This document shows positions 18,416-18,546 of a DNA stretch of 18,546 nucleotides, piece after piece. Origin of the DNA: Cyclostephanos tholiformis (Eukaryota > Bacillariophyta > Thalassiosirophyceae > Thalassiosirales > Thalassiosiraceae); the NCBI GenBank assembly GCA_036939975.1, contig JALLPB010000275.1:1-18546 (forward strand), read 5' to 3'. The position numbers and the translations under genes are program-made. The notes under the pieces were generated by a model. The model did no database searches, had not been told where the DNA came from, and saw nothing but the letters and a program-made list of their open reading frames with translations. Position 1 is the first letter of the stretch. Each line of letters begins with the position of its first letter.

Positions 18416-18546
18416 AAATATTCTTCTACAGTATCCTATGTAGGCCTTCCATACAAAAATTCACAAATCTCCCACAAAAGCACAATTCTCTGTTATTTCA
18501 CATCATAATATTGTTCATGTTCGGCACATCATAGCCCCTTGCCACA

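Larger units (their letters stand above)
17341..18546. other. Intergenic region with repeat fragments, no gene seen
   Basis: No convincing gene is present. Open frames at 17718-17927 and 17791-18087 overlap in different frames and match no family. The stretch around 17985-18085 reads QADQFFEAKAQSQTPRLVYL. It shares FFEAK and a 16-bp DNA match with the decayed transposase-like fragment at 3366, so it may be debris of the same element. Palindromic and repeated short motifs are listed separately. Confidence 0.35.

Noticed and set aside
1..18546. tRNA, rRNA, CRISPR or prokaryotic operon signals
   Set aside because: I looked for B-box-like GGTTCGA motifs, regularly spaced repeats and rRNA-like segments and saw none that hold up. 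Spliced genes make a bacterial origin untenable.

Overview
This is nuclear DNA of a microalga, most likely a diatom or a close stramenopile. The first gene encodes a signal peptide followed by a Phe at the predicted cleavage site, the bipartite plastid-import pre-sequence of algae with complex plastids. Introns are short (about 70-105 bp) and GT-AG. A WRKY19-like Cys/His-finger gene type that I associate with diatoms is also present as a pseudogene. There is no bacterial operon layout, and I found no rRNA, tRNA or CRISPR array. I cannot name the species.

Layout. 329-1635 (+): three-exon gene for a plastid-targeted membrane protein of unknown function. 1983-3120 (-): decayed Cys/His-finger gene with an in-frame stop and two frame breaks. 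3366-4091 (+): decayed transposase-like fragment ending in a Cys-rich zinc-ribbon-like domain. 4092-6767: AT-rich, gene-poor DNA with a diverged tandem duplication and small palindromes. 6768-12673 (-): a large nine-exon SNF2-family ATPase of the ERCC6L2 / plant SWITCH2 type, with 36- and 17-nt micro-exons. 12822-13742 (+): an intronless ubiquitin-like plus BAG-domain co-chaperone, head-to-head with the ATPase gene across 148 bp. 14574-16955 (-): a La-related RNA-binding protein with one 3' intron and a possibly spliced leader. 17341-18546: non-coding DNA with repeat fragments, some sharing short sequences with the decayed mobile DNA at the other end.

The three well-supported conserved genes are housekeeping types: DNA repair/chromatin remodelling, Hsp70 regulation and mRNA binding. 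They do not form an obvious pathway. The only strong architectural link is the shared promoter region between the ATPase and BAG genes. I see no convincing new multi-gene system. The most unusual points are a DEFH (not DEAH) Walker B box in the ATPase, its micro-exons, a long acidic N-terminus with a C10 coding tract, a stop-free in-frame 87-nt intron in the La-related gene, and the unrecognised plastid protein.
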